Shown here piece after piece: positions 26,719 through 35,802 of a stretch of DNA of 64,000 nt (its first letter is position 1; each line of letters begins with the position of its first letter). The stretch lies in NCBI RefSeq assembly GCF_004361735.1, contig NZ_SNVV01000017.1, positions 41,274-105,273 of the forward strand, read 5' to 3'. The notes under the pieces are model-generated. The model was not told where the DNA came from. It worked only from the letters and a program-made list of their open reading frames with translations, and did no database searches. Source of the DNA: Azoarcus indigens. Its GTDB lineage: Bacteria > Pseudomonadota > Gammaproteobacteria > Burkholderiales > Rhodocyclaceae. The position numbers and the translations under genes were made by a program.

Positions 26719-28608
26719 ATGAACCCGCCTGCCCCCAGCCCGCTAGAGAGAGCCATCGTCGCCCGTCAGGCCTATTTCGAACACGGCTTGAAGCCGGACG
26801 ACCTGATAGACGAAGCGATTTTCCGCTCCTGGACGCGCTGCACCGCCGCCGACCGCCGCGAGCGCGATCCGGTGGAGTTCGAGCCGGTCGGCCGCGCCAT
26901 GCTGCGCGGCCTGCTGGAGCGCGGCCAGCCGCTGCTGCAGGCCGCCGCCGGGCCGCTGGACAAGCTGGCGCGGGCGGTGAGCGGCGCCGGCTATGCGGTA
27001 CTGATGACCGATGGCGCCGGCTATGCGCTGTCGGTCGGTGGCGCGCTGAACGACCGTCCCCACCCGATGCGGCTGGCTTTCCGCCAGGGGGTGGATCTGT
27101 CAGAAGGCGCCATCGGCACGTCGGCCATGTCCTGTGCGCTGAGCGAGCGCCGCGCCATCCGGGTGTTCGGCCCGGAGCACTTCTTCTCCGCCACCCGCAT
27201 GTTCCACTGCGCCGCCGCCCCCATTCTGGCGCCGGACGGCAGCCTGGCCGGCGTGGTGGACATCACCCGCGATTCGCCGCGGCCGGATTTCGGCGCCCTC
27301 GCCCTGGTGAGCCAGTGCGCGCGGGCGATAGAGCGCGAGTTGTTCCGCGCCCGGCCTGCGGCCCACACCCTCACGCTGTCCTGGGACGACAGCCGCCCGG
27401 AAGACGCCCAGGACCTGCTGGTGGCGCTGGGCGCGGATGGCGAGATCCTCGGCATGAACGAGCAGGCGCGGCGCTTCCTCGGCGAGCGCGGCGAAGGCGG
27501 CGACCATGGCCGGGGCGCCGCGCTGCACTTCGGCGATCTCTTCGAAGGCCGCTTCCAGGCCTGTATGGATGCGCTGCGTCAAGCCCGCGGCCCGGTGCCG
27601 CTGCGCCTGCATTCCGGCCTCTGCCTGTTTGCCTCCGCCGGCGGCCCGGTGCAGCCGGCGCTTGCCGCACCACCGCCTGCACGTCCCCCGGCCGCACCAC
27701 CGCAAACGGTGCTGCCGGAGTTCGGCGATGCCGGCATCCCGCGCCAGCTAGAAACCGCGCTGCGCGCCCTCGCCAACCACCTGCCAGTGCTCCTGCTGGG
27801 CGAAACCGGCAGCGGCAAGGAGGTGGCGGCGGACTGCCTGCACCGCCGCAGCCCCCGCGCCGCCGGCCCGCTGGTGGCGCTGAACTGCGCGGCGATACCG
27901 GAAACGCTGATCGAGAGCGAGCTGTTCGGCCATGTCGAAGGCGCCTACACCGGCGCCCGGCGCGGCGGCATGCCGGGCAAGATCGAGCTGGCCGATGGCG
28001 GCAGCCTGTTCCTGGACGAAATCGGCGACATGCCGATGGCATTGCAGGCGCGGCTGCTGCGGGTGCTGGAGACGCGCGAACTCAGCCGCCTGGGCAGTAC
28101 CGCCAGCCGGCGGGTGGACTTCCAGCTGATCTGCGCTACCCACCGGGACCTGCAGCAGGCGATGGGCGAGGGCCGCTTCCGCGCCGACCTCTACTACCGC
28201 ATCGCCGGCTTCACCGTGACGCTGCCGCCGCTGCGCGAGCGCTGCGGGCTGGCGGCGCTGATGGAGGCGCTGCTGGCGGAGGTCTCCGCCGGCCACCGCA
28301 GCCTGGCGCCGGCTGCGCTTGCCCGCTTGCTGGCCCATCCCTGGCCGGGCAATGCCCGCGAGCTGCGCCATGCGCTGACCTACGCCCATACCGTGGCCGA
28401 GCCGGGCCGCCCGCTGCAGCCGGACGATTTCCCTGCCCTGGCGCCGCCTCAGGCCGCGCCGGCGGCGGCCAGTGGACTGCTCGCCACGCTGGAGGAGGAA
28501 GCCATCCAGCGCGCGCTGAAGGAAACCAGCGGCAAGGTGGCCGCCGCCGCCCGCCTGTTGGGCATGAGCCGCGCCACCCTGTACCGCCGGCTGCGCGGGC
28601 GGCGCTAG
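26719..28608 (+). CDS. AcoR-like sigma-54-dependent transcriptional activator
   Basis: A protein of 629 residues. The N-terminal half (about 60-220) is a GAF-type sensory domain of the AcoR kind, followed by a weak PAS-like region and a Pro/Ala linker. The AAA+ domain starts near 330 with Walker A GETGSGKE (from residue 361), the sigma-54 contact loop GAYTGA (408-413, the common variant of GAFTGA) and Walker [13 protein letters not shown] Fis-type helix-turn-helix ends the protein ([17 protein letters not shown]). It should bind the inverted repeats upstream of the channel gene and activate the -24/-12 promoter there when an alcohol or aldehyde effector is present. It lies 209 nt beyond the aldehyde dehydrogenase gene. 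Confidence 0.92.
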   Translation: MNPPAPSPLERAIVARQAYFEHGLKPDDLIDEAIFRSWTRCTAADRRERDPVEFEPVGRAMLRGLLERGQPLLQAAAGPLDKLARAVSGAGYAVLMTDGAGYALSVGGALNDRPHPMRLAFRQGVDLSEGAIGTSAMSCALSERRAIRVFGPEHFFSATRMFHCAAAPILAPDGSLAGVVDITRDSPRPDFGALALVSQCARAIERELFRARPAAHTLTLSWDDSRPEDAQDLLVALGADGEILGMNEQARRFLGERGEGGDHGRGAALHFGDLFEGRFQACMDALRQARGPVPLRLHSGLCLFASAGGPVQPALAAPPPARPPAAPPQTVLPEFGDAGIPRQLETALRALANHLPVLLLGETGSGKEVAADCLHRRSPRAAGPLVALNCAAIPETLIESELFGHVEGAYTGARRGGMPGKIELADGGSLFLDEIGDMPMALQARLLRVLETRELSRLGSTASRRVDFQLICATHRDLQQAMGEGRFRADLYYRIAGFTVTLPPLRERCGLAALMEALLAEVSAGHRSLAPAALARLLAHPWPGNARELRHALTYAHTVAEPGRPLQPDDFPALAPPQAAPAAASGLLATLEEEAIQRALKETSGKVAAAARLLGMSRATLYRRLRGRR

Positions 28609-28621
28609 GGCTGCCCGCCGC

Positions 28622-29119
28622 TCAGCGCGCCGGTGGCCGCAGTGTCAGGCCCTGGTCCGGCAGCGGCAGCGCGGTCTTGTAGCGCACCTGCTTGAGGGCG
28701 AAGCTGGAGCGGATGTTGGCGACGCCGGGAACCTTGGTCAGATGGTCCAGGATGAAGCGCTCCAGCGCCTGGATGTCGGGCACCACCACCCGCAGCAGGT
28801 AATCCTCGTCGCCGGTCATCAGGTAGCACTCCATCACCTCCGGCCGCTCGTCCATCGCCGCTTCGAAGCGCTTGAGCATGTCCTCCGCCTGCTTCTCCAG
28901 CCGCACATGGATGAAGACGTTCACCAGCAGGCCCAGCATCTCCGGCGCCAGCAGCGTGACCTGGCGACGGATCAGCCCCAGTTCCTCCATTGCCTTCACC
29001 CGGTTGAAGCAGGGCGTGGGCGAGAGGTTCACCGAGCGGGCCAGTTCGGCGTTGGTGATGCGGGCGTTGTCCTGCAGCCTGTTGAGAATGGCGATGTCGG
29101 TGCGGTCGAGTTGTCGCAT
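28622..29119 (-). CDS. Lrp/AsnC-family transcriptional regulator
   Basis: A protein of 165 residues from the ATG at 29119 ([12 protein letters not shown]), the usual family start; the frame stays open 38 codons further upstream without family similarity. It has an N-terminal AsnC-type helix-turn-helix ([30 protein letters not shown]) and a C-terminal RAM effector domain (about 70-145). Such proteins respond to amino acids. It is divergent from the EamA transporter gene across about 158 nt, so regulation of that exporter is the natural inference. It ends convergently, 13 nt from the sigma-54 activator gene. Confidence 0.92.
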   Translation of the reverse strand: MRQLDRTDIAILNRLQDNARITNAELARSVNLSPTPCFNRVKAMEELGLIRRQVTLLAPEMLGLLVNVFIHVRLEKQAEDMLKRFEAAMDERPEVMECYLMTGDEDYLLRVVVPDIQALERFILDHLTKVPGVANIRSSFALKQVRYKTALPLPDQGLTLRPPAR

Positions 29120-29277
29120 CGGATAATTTATCCATGAATGGATGAACGGACAGACGAATCGTCTGAAATCAGCGCCAAGCATAGCCAAGGTAAGACAAAA
29201 ATTCTGCCCGTCGAGGGATAGGATCTTCTCCATGCCGCGCCGCGTGCGCGGCCGCTATCCGTCGATGGAGAACGTCC

Positions 29278-30240
29278 GTGGCCAGTCCGCTTTCCCCCTG
29301 CTCCCTGACTCCGCCGGCCGCCTTCCCCGGGCGCCCGGGCTGGCTGCGTCGGCGGCCATTCGCCGGCCTGCAAGGTGCTGCCCTGCTTGGTCTCGCCATC
29401 GTGATCTGGGGTGCGAACTGGCCGGTGATGAAGGCCGGCCTGGAGCACATCACGCCGATCTGGTTCGCCGCCACCCGCTTCGCCCTCGGCGGCCTCTGCC
29501 TGTTCGCGCTGCAGCTGGCGACCGGCAGCCTGCGCCTGCCGCGGCGCGGCGACCTGCCGCTGGTGGCCAGCGTCGGCCTGCTGCAGATGCTCGCCTTCAC
29601 CGTGCTGGGCACGCTGGCGCTGACCGAGATCCCCGCCGGCCGCTCGGCGGTGCTGGCCTACACCACGCCGCTGTGGGTGACGCCGGCCGCCATCCTGCTG
29701 TTCGGCGAGCGCCTAGGCCCCCGCCAGGCCGGCGGCACCGTGCTGGGCCTGGCCGGCGTGGCCCTGCTGTTCAATCCGCTGGCGCTGGACTGGCGGGATG
29801 CGGCGGTGCTGAAGGCCCACCTGATGCTGCTCGCCGCCTCCCTGTGCTGGGCGGTGTGCATCCTCCATCTGCGCCGCCGGCGCGGCGCCAGCAGCGCATA
29901 TCACCTCGCGCCCTGGCAGATGCTGGTGGCGACGCTGCTGCTGCTGGTGCTGGCCCGGGTGGTGGAGGGGCCCTACAGCGGCGATGGTTCGCCGGCTTTC
30001 TGGCAGGTGGCGCTGTTCGTCGGCCCGTTGGCCACCGCTTTCTGTTTCTGCGCGGTCAACGCCGCCAGCATGCGCCTGCCGGCCACCGCCATGGCCAGCG
30101 CGATGCTGGGCGTGCCGGTGGTGGGGCTGGCCCTGTCGGTGCTGCTGCTGGGCGAGGCGCTGACGCCCGCGCTGCTGGCCGGCGTGTGCGCCATCCTCGG
30201 CGGCATTGCGCTGGTGAGCCTGCCGGCAAGGCGGGGATGA
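29278..30240 (+). CDS. EamA/DMT-family transporter
   Basis: A protein of 320 residues from a GTG start with GGAG eight bases upstream. After a Pro-rich 30-residue leader, ten hydrophobic helices form two EamA repeats. The first repeat contains IVIWGANWPVMKAGL and the second LLAASLCWAVCILHLR. DMT transporters of this type export amino acids or metabolites. The divergent Lrp-type regulator supports an amino-acid-related substrate, but this is inference. Confidence 0.9.
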   Translation: MASPLSPCSLTPPAAFPGRPGWLRRRPFAGLQGAALLGLAIVIWGANWPVMKAGLEHITPIWFAATRFALGGLCLFALQLATGSLRLPRRGDLPLVASVGLLQMLAFTVLGTLALTEIPAGRSAVLAYTTPLWVTPAAILLFGERLGPRQAGGTVLGLAGVALLFNPLALDWRDAAVLKAHLMLLAASLCWAVCILHLRRRRGASSAYHLAPWQMLVATLLLLVLARVVEGPYSGDGSPAFWQVALFVGPLATAFCFCAVNAASMRLPATAMASAMLGVPVVGLALSVLLLGEALTPALLAGVCAILGGIALVSLPARRG

Positions 30241-30282
30241 GGCCGGGGCAGTGCACTGGCGCCGCCCCCCCGGATTGCCGTT

Positions 30283-31944
30283 TCAGTGCGGCCCGGCGGG
30301 CTCACTCCCTTGGCGCGTGGGCTGGCGCGGCGGCAGGCCGATGCCGAGCAGGTGGCGCACCCTGGGCGGGGCCTCGCCGGCATGGAAGCGCACCACCTCG
30401 CGCTGCAGGTCGGCATCCGCGCTGTGCACCCGGCGGTGCTGGCGCAGGTGTTCGGCCCAGGACTCGACCAGGAACCACTCGGTGAGCAGCCCGGCGTCGG
30501 CCGGGTCTTCCATCACGCCCCAGCTGAAGGCGCCGTCGCGCAGGCGTTCCTCGGAGAGCTGGTGGACGGCGTGGAGGAAGGCGTCGCGGTCGGCGGTGGG
30601 AATGCGGTACTCGATCAGGATCATCACCGGGCCGCGGTCGTGGGCGACGGCTTCCGCCATCTCCGGGTCGGGCCAGTGGCGGGCGGGGCCGAGGTCGTCC
30701 TCGCCCAGCGGCAGGCGCAGCCGGTGCATGCCCAGCGCCGCCAGCACCAGGCCGACGGCGGCGATCAGCAGCGCCTGCGGCGTGCCCAGGCCCTGGGCGA
30801 CGAAACCCCACAGCAGGCTGCCGGCGGCGAGCGCGCCGTTGAACACCATCTGGTACACCGCCAGCGCGCGGCCGCGCACCCAGTTCGGCAGGATGGCCTG
30901 GGCGGCGCCGGCCATGGTGGTGAGCGCCAGGATCCAGGCCGCGCCCAGCAACAGCAGCAGCGGCAGCGCCAGCCACACCGGCGGCGCGGCGGAGAGGGCG
31001 GCCATCACCAGCGCGGTGGCCAGGGCCGAGGCCAGCATCACGCCGTCGCCATCCAGCCGGCGCTGCAGCCGCGGCATCAGCAGCGCGCCGAGGATGGCGC
31101 CGGCGCCGACCGCGCCCAGCAGCACGCCGTACAGGCTGGCGCCGCCCTGCAGCAGCTGGCGCGCCACCAGCGGCAACAGCGCCCAGATGCTGCTGCCGAA
31201 GGCGAAGTGCACCGCAGTGCGGATGAGCACCACATGCAGCTTGCTGTGGGCGCGGGTATAGCGCAGGCCGGCGCGCAGGGCGCTGAAGAAGTGCTCGCGC
31301 AGCGGGTCTTCCGCCTGCGGCGGGCGGCGCCACCACAGCAGGGCGGCGATCACGAACAGGTAGCTGAACAGGTCGGCGCCATAGGTGGCGGCGGCGCCGA
31401 AGGCGGCCAGCAGCAGGCCGCCGGCGGCCGGGCCGATGGCGCGGGCGATGTTCACCCCCAGCGAGTTCAGCGCCACCGCCCGCCGCAGCATGGGCTGGGG
31501 CACCAGCTCCGGCACGATGGACTGCCAGGTCGGCCCCATCATCGCGGTGCCGACGCCGCCGAGGAAAACCATGGCGATCAGCAGTTCGATGGTGAGCGCC
31601 TGGCGCCAGGCCAGCAGCATCAGCGTGCCGCTGACCAGCGCCAGGCCGATCTGCACCGCGACGAGGAAGCGGCGGCGGTCGAGGATGTCGGCCAGCACGC
31701 CGGCGGGGATGGCGAGCAGGAACACCGGCAGCGTGGCCGCGGCCTGGATCATGGCTACCGCTGCCGGCGAGGCCGACAGGTCGGTGGCCAGCCAGGCGCT
31801 GGCGACGTCGCGCATGAAGCTGCCGATGTTGCCCATCACCGTCGCCACCCACAGTACGGCGAAGGTGGGCAAGGCGAGCGGGGCGAAGGCGCCGGTGGCG
31901 GCGCTGGTGGTGGAGTCGGCCGTGGAGGCCGCGGTCTTGGTCAT
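30283..31944 (-). CDS. MFS exporter (MFS_3 type) with C-terminal monooxygenase-like domain
   Basis: A protein of 553 residues. About 25-410 form a 12-helix major facilitator domain of the enterobactin-exporter-like MFS_3 family (FMRDVASAWLATDLS near the start; GGVGTAMMGPTWQSIVPELV in the middle). A soluble tail of about 110 residues (from about 425, MILIEYRIPTADRDAFLHAV) resembles the ABM ferredoxin-fold domain often attached to this family. The start at 31944 is five bases after the stop of the amidohydrolase gene, so it is the last gene of a minus-strand operon. The substrate is unknown; export of the amidohydrolase product or substrate is possible. Confidence 0.88.
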   Translation of the reverse strand: MTKTAASTADSTTSAATGAFAPLALPTFAVLWVATVMGNIGSFMRDVASAWLATDLSASPAAVAMIQAAATLPVFLLAIPAGVLADILDRRRFLVAVQIGLALVSGTLMLLAWRQALTIELLIAMVFLGGVGTAMMGPTWQSIVPELVPQPMLRRAVALNSLGVNIARAIGPAAGGLLLAAFGAAATYGADLFSYLFVIAALLWWRRPPQAEDPLREHFFSALRAGLRYTRAHSKLHVVLIRTAVHFAFGSSIWALLPLVARQLLQGGASLYGVLLGAVGAGAILGALLMPRLQRRLDGDGVMLASALATALVMAALSAAPPVWLALPLLLLLGAAWILALTTMAGAAQAILPNWVRGRALAVYQMVFNGALAAGSLLWGFVAQGLGTPQALLIAAVGLVLAALGMHRLRLPLGEDDLGPARHWPDPEMAEAVAHDRGPVMILIEYRIPTADRDAFLHAVHQLSEERLRDGAFSWGVMEDPADAGLLTEWFLVESWAEHLRQHRRVHSADADLQREVVRFHAGEAPPRVRHLLGIGLPPRQPTRQGSEPAGPH

Positions 31945-31949
31945 GATGA

Positions 31950-33839
31950 TCAGAATGCCCAGCAGGCGCAGCCGAGCGCGCCCCAGAAGCTGCGCGCATC
32001 GCCGGCCGGCACCTGGGCCGCCCAGGCCTGCGCATGGGCGTGGCCGTGCACACCGCAGGCGCTGGCGCAGCCGCAGGCGGCGTCCGGTTGCAGGCGGGCC
32101 GTGGTGTAGCCCTGGGCGGGCTGGATGGCGCGCGGGCGGTAGCCGCCGTCGTGGCGCACCGGCGACCAGTCCGGCATGGCCGGCGGAAGCTCCGGCGCCA
32201 GCGGGCCGAATTCCTGGTCGCCATGCACCACCTGGCCGCCGAGCACGGTGAGCACCGAGGTGATGTCCTGGATCTCGTCGCCGGGCACGGCGAAGTAGTC
32301 GGCGGAGAGCACCGCCAGGTCGGCGAGCTGGCCGGCCTTGATCTGGCCTTTCTTGCCGACTTCGGAGGAGAACCAGGTGTTGGCCTCGGTCCACAGCCGC
32401 AGCGCGGTGTCGCGGTCCAGCAGCTTGGCCTGGGGATAGAGGCCGAGGCCGCCCACCGTTTTGCCGGTGGTGAGCCAGGACAGCGACACCCAGGGGTTGT
32501 AGGAGGCGACGCGGGTGGCGTCGGTGCCGGCGCCCACCTTCACCCCGCGCTCCAGCATCTTCTTCACCGGCGGCGTGGCTTCGGCGGCGCGGGCGCCGTA
32601 GCGCTCGACGAAGTACTCGCCCTGGTAGGCCATGCGGTGTTGCACGGCGATGCCGCCGCCGAGCGCGGCGATGCGGTCGATGTTGCGTTCGGAGATGGTC
32701 TCGGCGTGGTCGAAGAACCAGTTGAGGCCGTCGAAGGGCACGTCGCGGGCGACCTTCTCGTACACGTCCAGCGCGCGCGAGATGGTTTCGTCGTAGGTGG
32801 CGTGCAGCCGCCACGGCCAGCGCTTTTCGGCGAGCAGGCGGATCACCGGCTCCAGGTCGGCTTCCATGGAGGGCGGCATGTCCGGGCGTTCGACGCGGAA
32901 ATCCTCGAAGTCGGCGGCGGTATAGACCAGCATCTCGCCGGCGCCGTTGTGGCGGTAGAGGTCGTCGCCCTGGCCGGGCTGCACCTGGGCGCTCCAGCTC
33001 TTGAAGTCGGCCAGTTCTTCCTTGGGCTTCTGGGTGAACAGGTTGTAGGCCAGGCGCACGGTGAGCTGGCCCTCGCGGTGCAGCTCCTCGATGATCCGGT
33101 AGTCGTCCGGGTAGTTCTGGAAGCCGCCGCCGGCATCGATGACGCCGGTGACGCCGAGGCGGTTCACCTCGCGCATGAAGTGGCGGGTGGAGTTCTTCTG
33201 GTACTCCGGCGGCAGCTTGGGGCCCTTGGCGAGCGTGGCGTAGAGGATGGTGGCGTTGGGCTGGGCCAGCAGCAGGCCGGTGGGGTTGCCGTGGGCGTCG
33301 CGCACGATCTCGCCGCCCGGCGGGTTGGGGGTGTCCTTGGTGTAGCCCACCGCGCGCAGGGCGGCGCCGTTGAGCAGGGCGCGGTCGTAGAGGTGGAGGA
33401 TGAACACCGGCGTGTCCGGCGCGGCGGCGTTGAGTTCTTCCAGCGTGGGCAGGCGCTTTTCGGCGAACTGATGTTCGGTGAAGCCGCCCACCACCCGCAG
33501 CCACTGCGGCGCCGGGGTGCGCGCGGCCTGTTCCTTCAGCATGCGCATGGCCTCGGCCAGGGAGCGCACGCCATCCCAGCGCAGTTCGAGGTTGTAGTTG
33601 AGGCCGCCGCGGATGATGTGCATGTGGCTGTCGATCAGGCCGGGGATGGCGCGGCGGCCGTGGAGGTCGATGACGCGGGTGTGGCCGCCGGCCAGCGGCA
33701 TGACGTCCTGCCGGCTGCCGACGGCGATGAAGCGGCCATCGCGGATGGCGACGGCTTCGGCTTCCGGGTTCTGCTTGTCCAGGGTGGCGAACTTGCCGTT
33801 GGTGAGGATGAGGTCGGGGGTGCTGGCGTTGGCGGGCAT
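31950..33839 (-). CDS. YtcJ-like amidohydrolase (Amidohydro_3)
   Basis: A protein of 629 residues; the ATG at 33839 has GAGGAC seven bases upstream. It has the metallo-dependent hydrolase layout: an N-terminal beta domain ending in RAIPGLIDSHMHI (metal HxH), metal His/Asp in the barrel (RLHATYDET, FFDHAET), and a late GTDATR aspartate followed by the C-terminal return of the beta domain (GQLADLAVLSADYF). The family hydrolyses amides or cyclic amides. The last 60 residues are unusual, with a Cys/His-rich run (CGCASACGVHGHAH) and further Cys near the end, perhaps an extra metal site. It is the middle gene of a hydrolase-amidohydrolase-exporter operon. Confidence 0.9.
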   Translation of the reverse strand: MPANASTPDLILTNGKFATLDKQNPEAEAVAIRDGRFIAVGSRQDVMPLAGGHTRVIDLHGRRAIPGLIDSHMHIIRGGLNYNLELRWDGVRSLAEAMRMLKEQAARTPAPQWLRVVGGFTEHQFAEKRLPTLEELNAAAPDTPVFILHLYDRALLNGAALRAVGYTKDTPNPPGGEIVRDAHGNPTGLLLAQPNATILYATLAKGPKLPPEYQKNSTRHFMREVNRLGVTGVIDAGGGFQNYPDDYRIIEELHREGQLTVRLAYNLFTQKPKEELADFKSWSAQVQPGQGDDLYRHNGAGEMLVYTAADFEDFRVERPDMPPSMEADLEPVIRLLAEKRWPWRLHATYDETISRALDVYEKVARDVPFDGLNWFFDHAETISERNIDRIAALGGGIAVQHRMAYQGEYFVERYGARAAEATPPVKKMLERGVKVGAGTDATRVASYNPWVSLSWLTTGKTVGGLGLYPQAKLLDRDTALRLWTEANTWFSSEVGKKGQIKAGQLADLAVLSADYFAVPGDEIQDITSVLTVLGGQVVHGDQEFGPLAPELPPAMPDWSPVRHDGGYRPRAIQPAQGYTTARLQPDAACGCASACGVHGHAHAQAWAAQVPAGDARSFWGALGCACWAF

Positions 33840-33939
33840 GGGATGTCCTCGGCGAGGGGGCGGTCGCAATCGGAAAGCGGGCGGCGCAGGCAATGCAGCC
33901 CGCCGCCGGCGGGGGCGGCGGGTTGTCATCAGGTGGCGG

Positions 33940-34626
33940 TCAGCGTGCCGGAACGGCAGGAATGGCCTTGTGTGGCGTGCTGGTGCGCTGGGCCGCCTTG
34001 TGCACCATGGTGTAGGCGTAATCCACGCCCATGCCGTAGGCGCCGGAGTGCTCCTTCACCAGCTTCATCACCGCATCGTAGGTGTCGCGGTGGGCCCAGT
34101 CGCGCTGCCATTCGAGCAGCACCTGCTGCCAGGTCACCGGCACCACGCCGGCCTGCACCATGCGCTGCATGGCGTAGTCGTGCGCTTCCTTGCTGGTGCC
34201 GCCGGAGGCGTCGGCCACCATGTAGATCTCGTAGCCGCCTTCGAGCATGGCGCACAGGGCGAAGGTGGTGTTGCACACCTCGGTCCACAGGCCGGAGACG
34301 ATGATCTTGTTGCGGCCGTTGGCGGCCAGGGCGTCGCGCACCTTCTGGTCGTCCCAGGAGTTCATCGAGGTCCGCTCCAGCAGCGGCTGCTCGGGGAAGA
34401 CATCGAGCAGTTCGGGGTAGGTGTAGCCGGAGAAGGAGTCGGTTTCCACCGTGGTGATGGTGGTGGGGATGTTGAAGATCTTCGCCGCCTTGGCCAGGCC
34501 GACGGTGTTGTTCTTCAGCACCTGGCGGTCGATGGACTGCACGCCGAAGGCCATCTGCGGCTGGTGGTCGATGAAGATGAGCTGGCTGTTTTGCGGGGTC
34601 AGGACTTCGAGCTTGGGGTTGGACAT
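33940..34626 (-). CDS. Isochorismatase-like cysteine hydrolase (YcaC type)
   Basis: A protein of 228 residues from the ATG at 34626, preceded by a strong AAAGGAG. It has the cysteine hydrolase fold with Asp20 (FIDHQPQM) and nucleophile Cys118 (GLWTEVCNTTFAL). Arg85 stands near the place where many members have the catalytic Lys, so the exact chemistry should not be assumed. The best overall resemblance is to YcaC-type hydrolases of unknown substrate. It is the first gene of the minus-strand operon with the amidohydrolase (100 nt downstream) and the exporter. The trio suggests degradation of an amide or hydroxamate-like compound. Confidence 0.88.
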   Translation of the reverse strand: MSNPKLEVLTPQNSQLIFIDHQPQMAFGVQSIDRQVLKNNTVGLAKAAKIFNIPTTITTVETDSFSGYTYPELLDVFPEQPLLERTSMNSWDDQKVRDALAANGRNKIIVSGLWTEVCNTTFALCAMLEGGYEIYMVADASGGTSKEAHDYAMQRMVQAGVVPVTWQQVLLEWQRDWAHRDTYDAVMKLVKEHSGAYGMGVDYAYTMVHKAAQRTSTPHKAIPAVPAR

Positions 34627-34974
34627 CTTCTGCTCCTTTTGTTGTCGATTGCACTGCTGGGGGGTTGTTGCTGGGGCGATTGCCGCGCCGGGCTGTCGCA
34701 TCGCCCATAAGCAGACTAGGCGCTAAAGTGGAGTACGACCATCGGCTGTTCGTATCAGCGGGATGCAATGGTGGAGAGTGCCGCGCCGCTGTGCGTGCGG
34801 GAGCGGGGGCGATCTTCCGGTCGCCCCCGCCCGGAAGGCGACCGCGCCGGCGGCGGCGAAGGCTCAGGCGGCCGCCGTTGCGCCCCGCCGGCGATGGTCG
34901 TAGCATGCGCGGCGCGTCATGCCATTGCGCTGGCGCCGCCCGCGCGACACGCGCCCCACCTTCCCGGCTCACCG
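34627..34974. other. Divergent intergenic region with alternative hairpins
   Basis: About 350 nt between the hydrolase gene (minus) and the first DUF2135 gene (plus). No gene is seen, and no convincing -35/-10 pair was found. At 34803-34812 and 34821-34830, GCGGGGGCGA and TCGCCCCCGC form a 10-bp perfect stem. CTTCCGG in its loop (34814-34820) can instead pair with CCGGAAG at 34831-34837, so the two structures exclude each other. They lie about 140 nt before the DUF2135 start. Confidence 0.5.
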
Positions 34975-35802
34975 ATGCGTCTCTGCTTCCGCCCCGATTT
35001 CCTGCTCGCCGCGGCCCTGTCATGTGCTTCGCTGCCCGTGCTGGCGCTGCAGCCGCTGACGCTGGACGCGCCCGCCGGCGGCTGGAACCGCGGCGGCTTC
35101 ACCGACCGCAGCGAGGACAGCGGCGTCGCCTACCCCTACTCGCCGATAGACCGCGGCGCCCAGGCCGGCCGCACGCTGATCCGCGGCCGCCTCGCCGCCG
35201 AGCACCGCGCCCGCGACGCCAACGGCAAGGTGCGCACGCCGCCCACGCTGGTGGTCAACGGCAACCCGATGCCGTTGTACAGCGATACCGACGGCCGCTT
35301 CGCCCGCCCCTATGCCTTCGCCCCCGGCTCCAACAGCGTGGAGATCCGCAGCGCCGGGGGCGAGTCCCTGGGCCGGCTGCAGTTCTACGAAGCCAATCCG
35401 GCGCGGCCGCGCGCCCAACTGCGCGCCATCCTGGCCTGGGACGACGACCAGGCGGAGGTGGATCTGCATGTGCTGACGCCGGACGGCCAGCACGCCTTCT
35501 GGGCGCATCCGCAGCTCAGCAACGGCGGCGGCATGGATGTGGACAGCGTGGATGGCGCCGGCCCGGAGATGTTCTCCATGACCGCGCCGCTGCGCGGCCC
35601 CTACCAGCTCTATGTGAACTACTGGGGCAACTTCGGCAGCGCCGGCTACCATTTCGACGACAGCACCCGGCAGCGCAAGATCATCACCTGCCGCATCACC
35701 CTCGTCTTCCATGAAAACACCCCGCAGGAGCGGCGCGAGAGCTTCGTCGTGCCGCTGCGCAAGATCGGCGATCTCACCCATGTCAAAACCGTCATCTTCT
35801 GA
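34975..35802 (+). CDS. DUF2135 exported protein, first of two (YfaP-like)
   Basis: A protein of 275 residues with a signal peptide (about 1-24, ending VLALQ). The C-terminal half is the DUF2135 domain with its Asp-rich core (WDDDQAEVDLHVLTPDGQHAF, about 158-180) and a YQLYVNYWG strand. DUF2135 (E. coli YfaP) is a partner family of yfaS-type macroglobulins. The N-terminal part contains a short Ig-like region (TLVVNGNPMPL, SNSVEIR) shared with the next gene, so the two are paralogs. The stop is 23 nt inside the next gene. Confidence 0.87.
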   Translation: MRLCFRPDFLLAAALSCASLPVLALQPLTLDAPAGGWNRGGFTDRSEDSGVAYPYSPIDRGAQAGRTLIRGRLAAEHRARDANGKVRTPPTLVVNGNPMPLYSDTDGRFARPYAFAPGSNSVEIRSAGGESLGRLQFYEANPARPRAQLRAILAWDDDQAEVDLHVLTPDGQHAFWAHPQLSNGGGMDVDSVDGAGPEMFSMTAPLRGPYQLYVNYWGNFGSAGYHFDDSTRQRKIITCRITLVFHENTPQERRESFVVPLRKIGDLTHVKTVIF

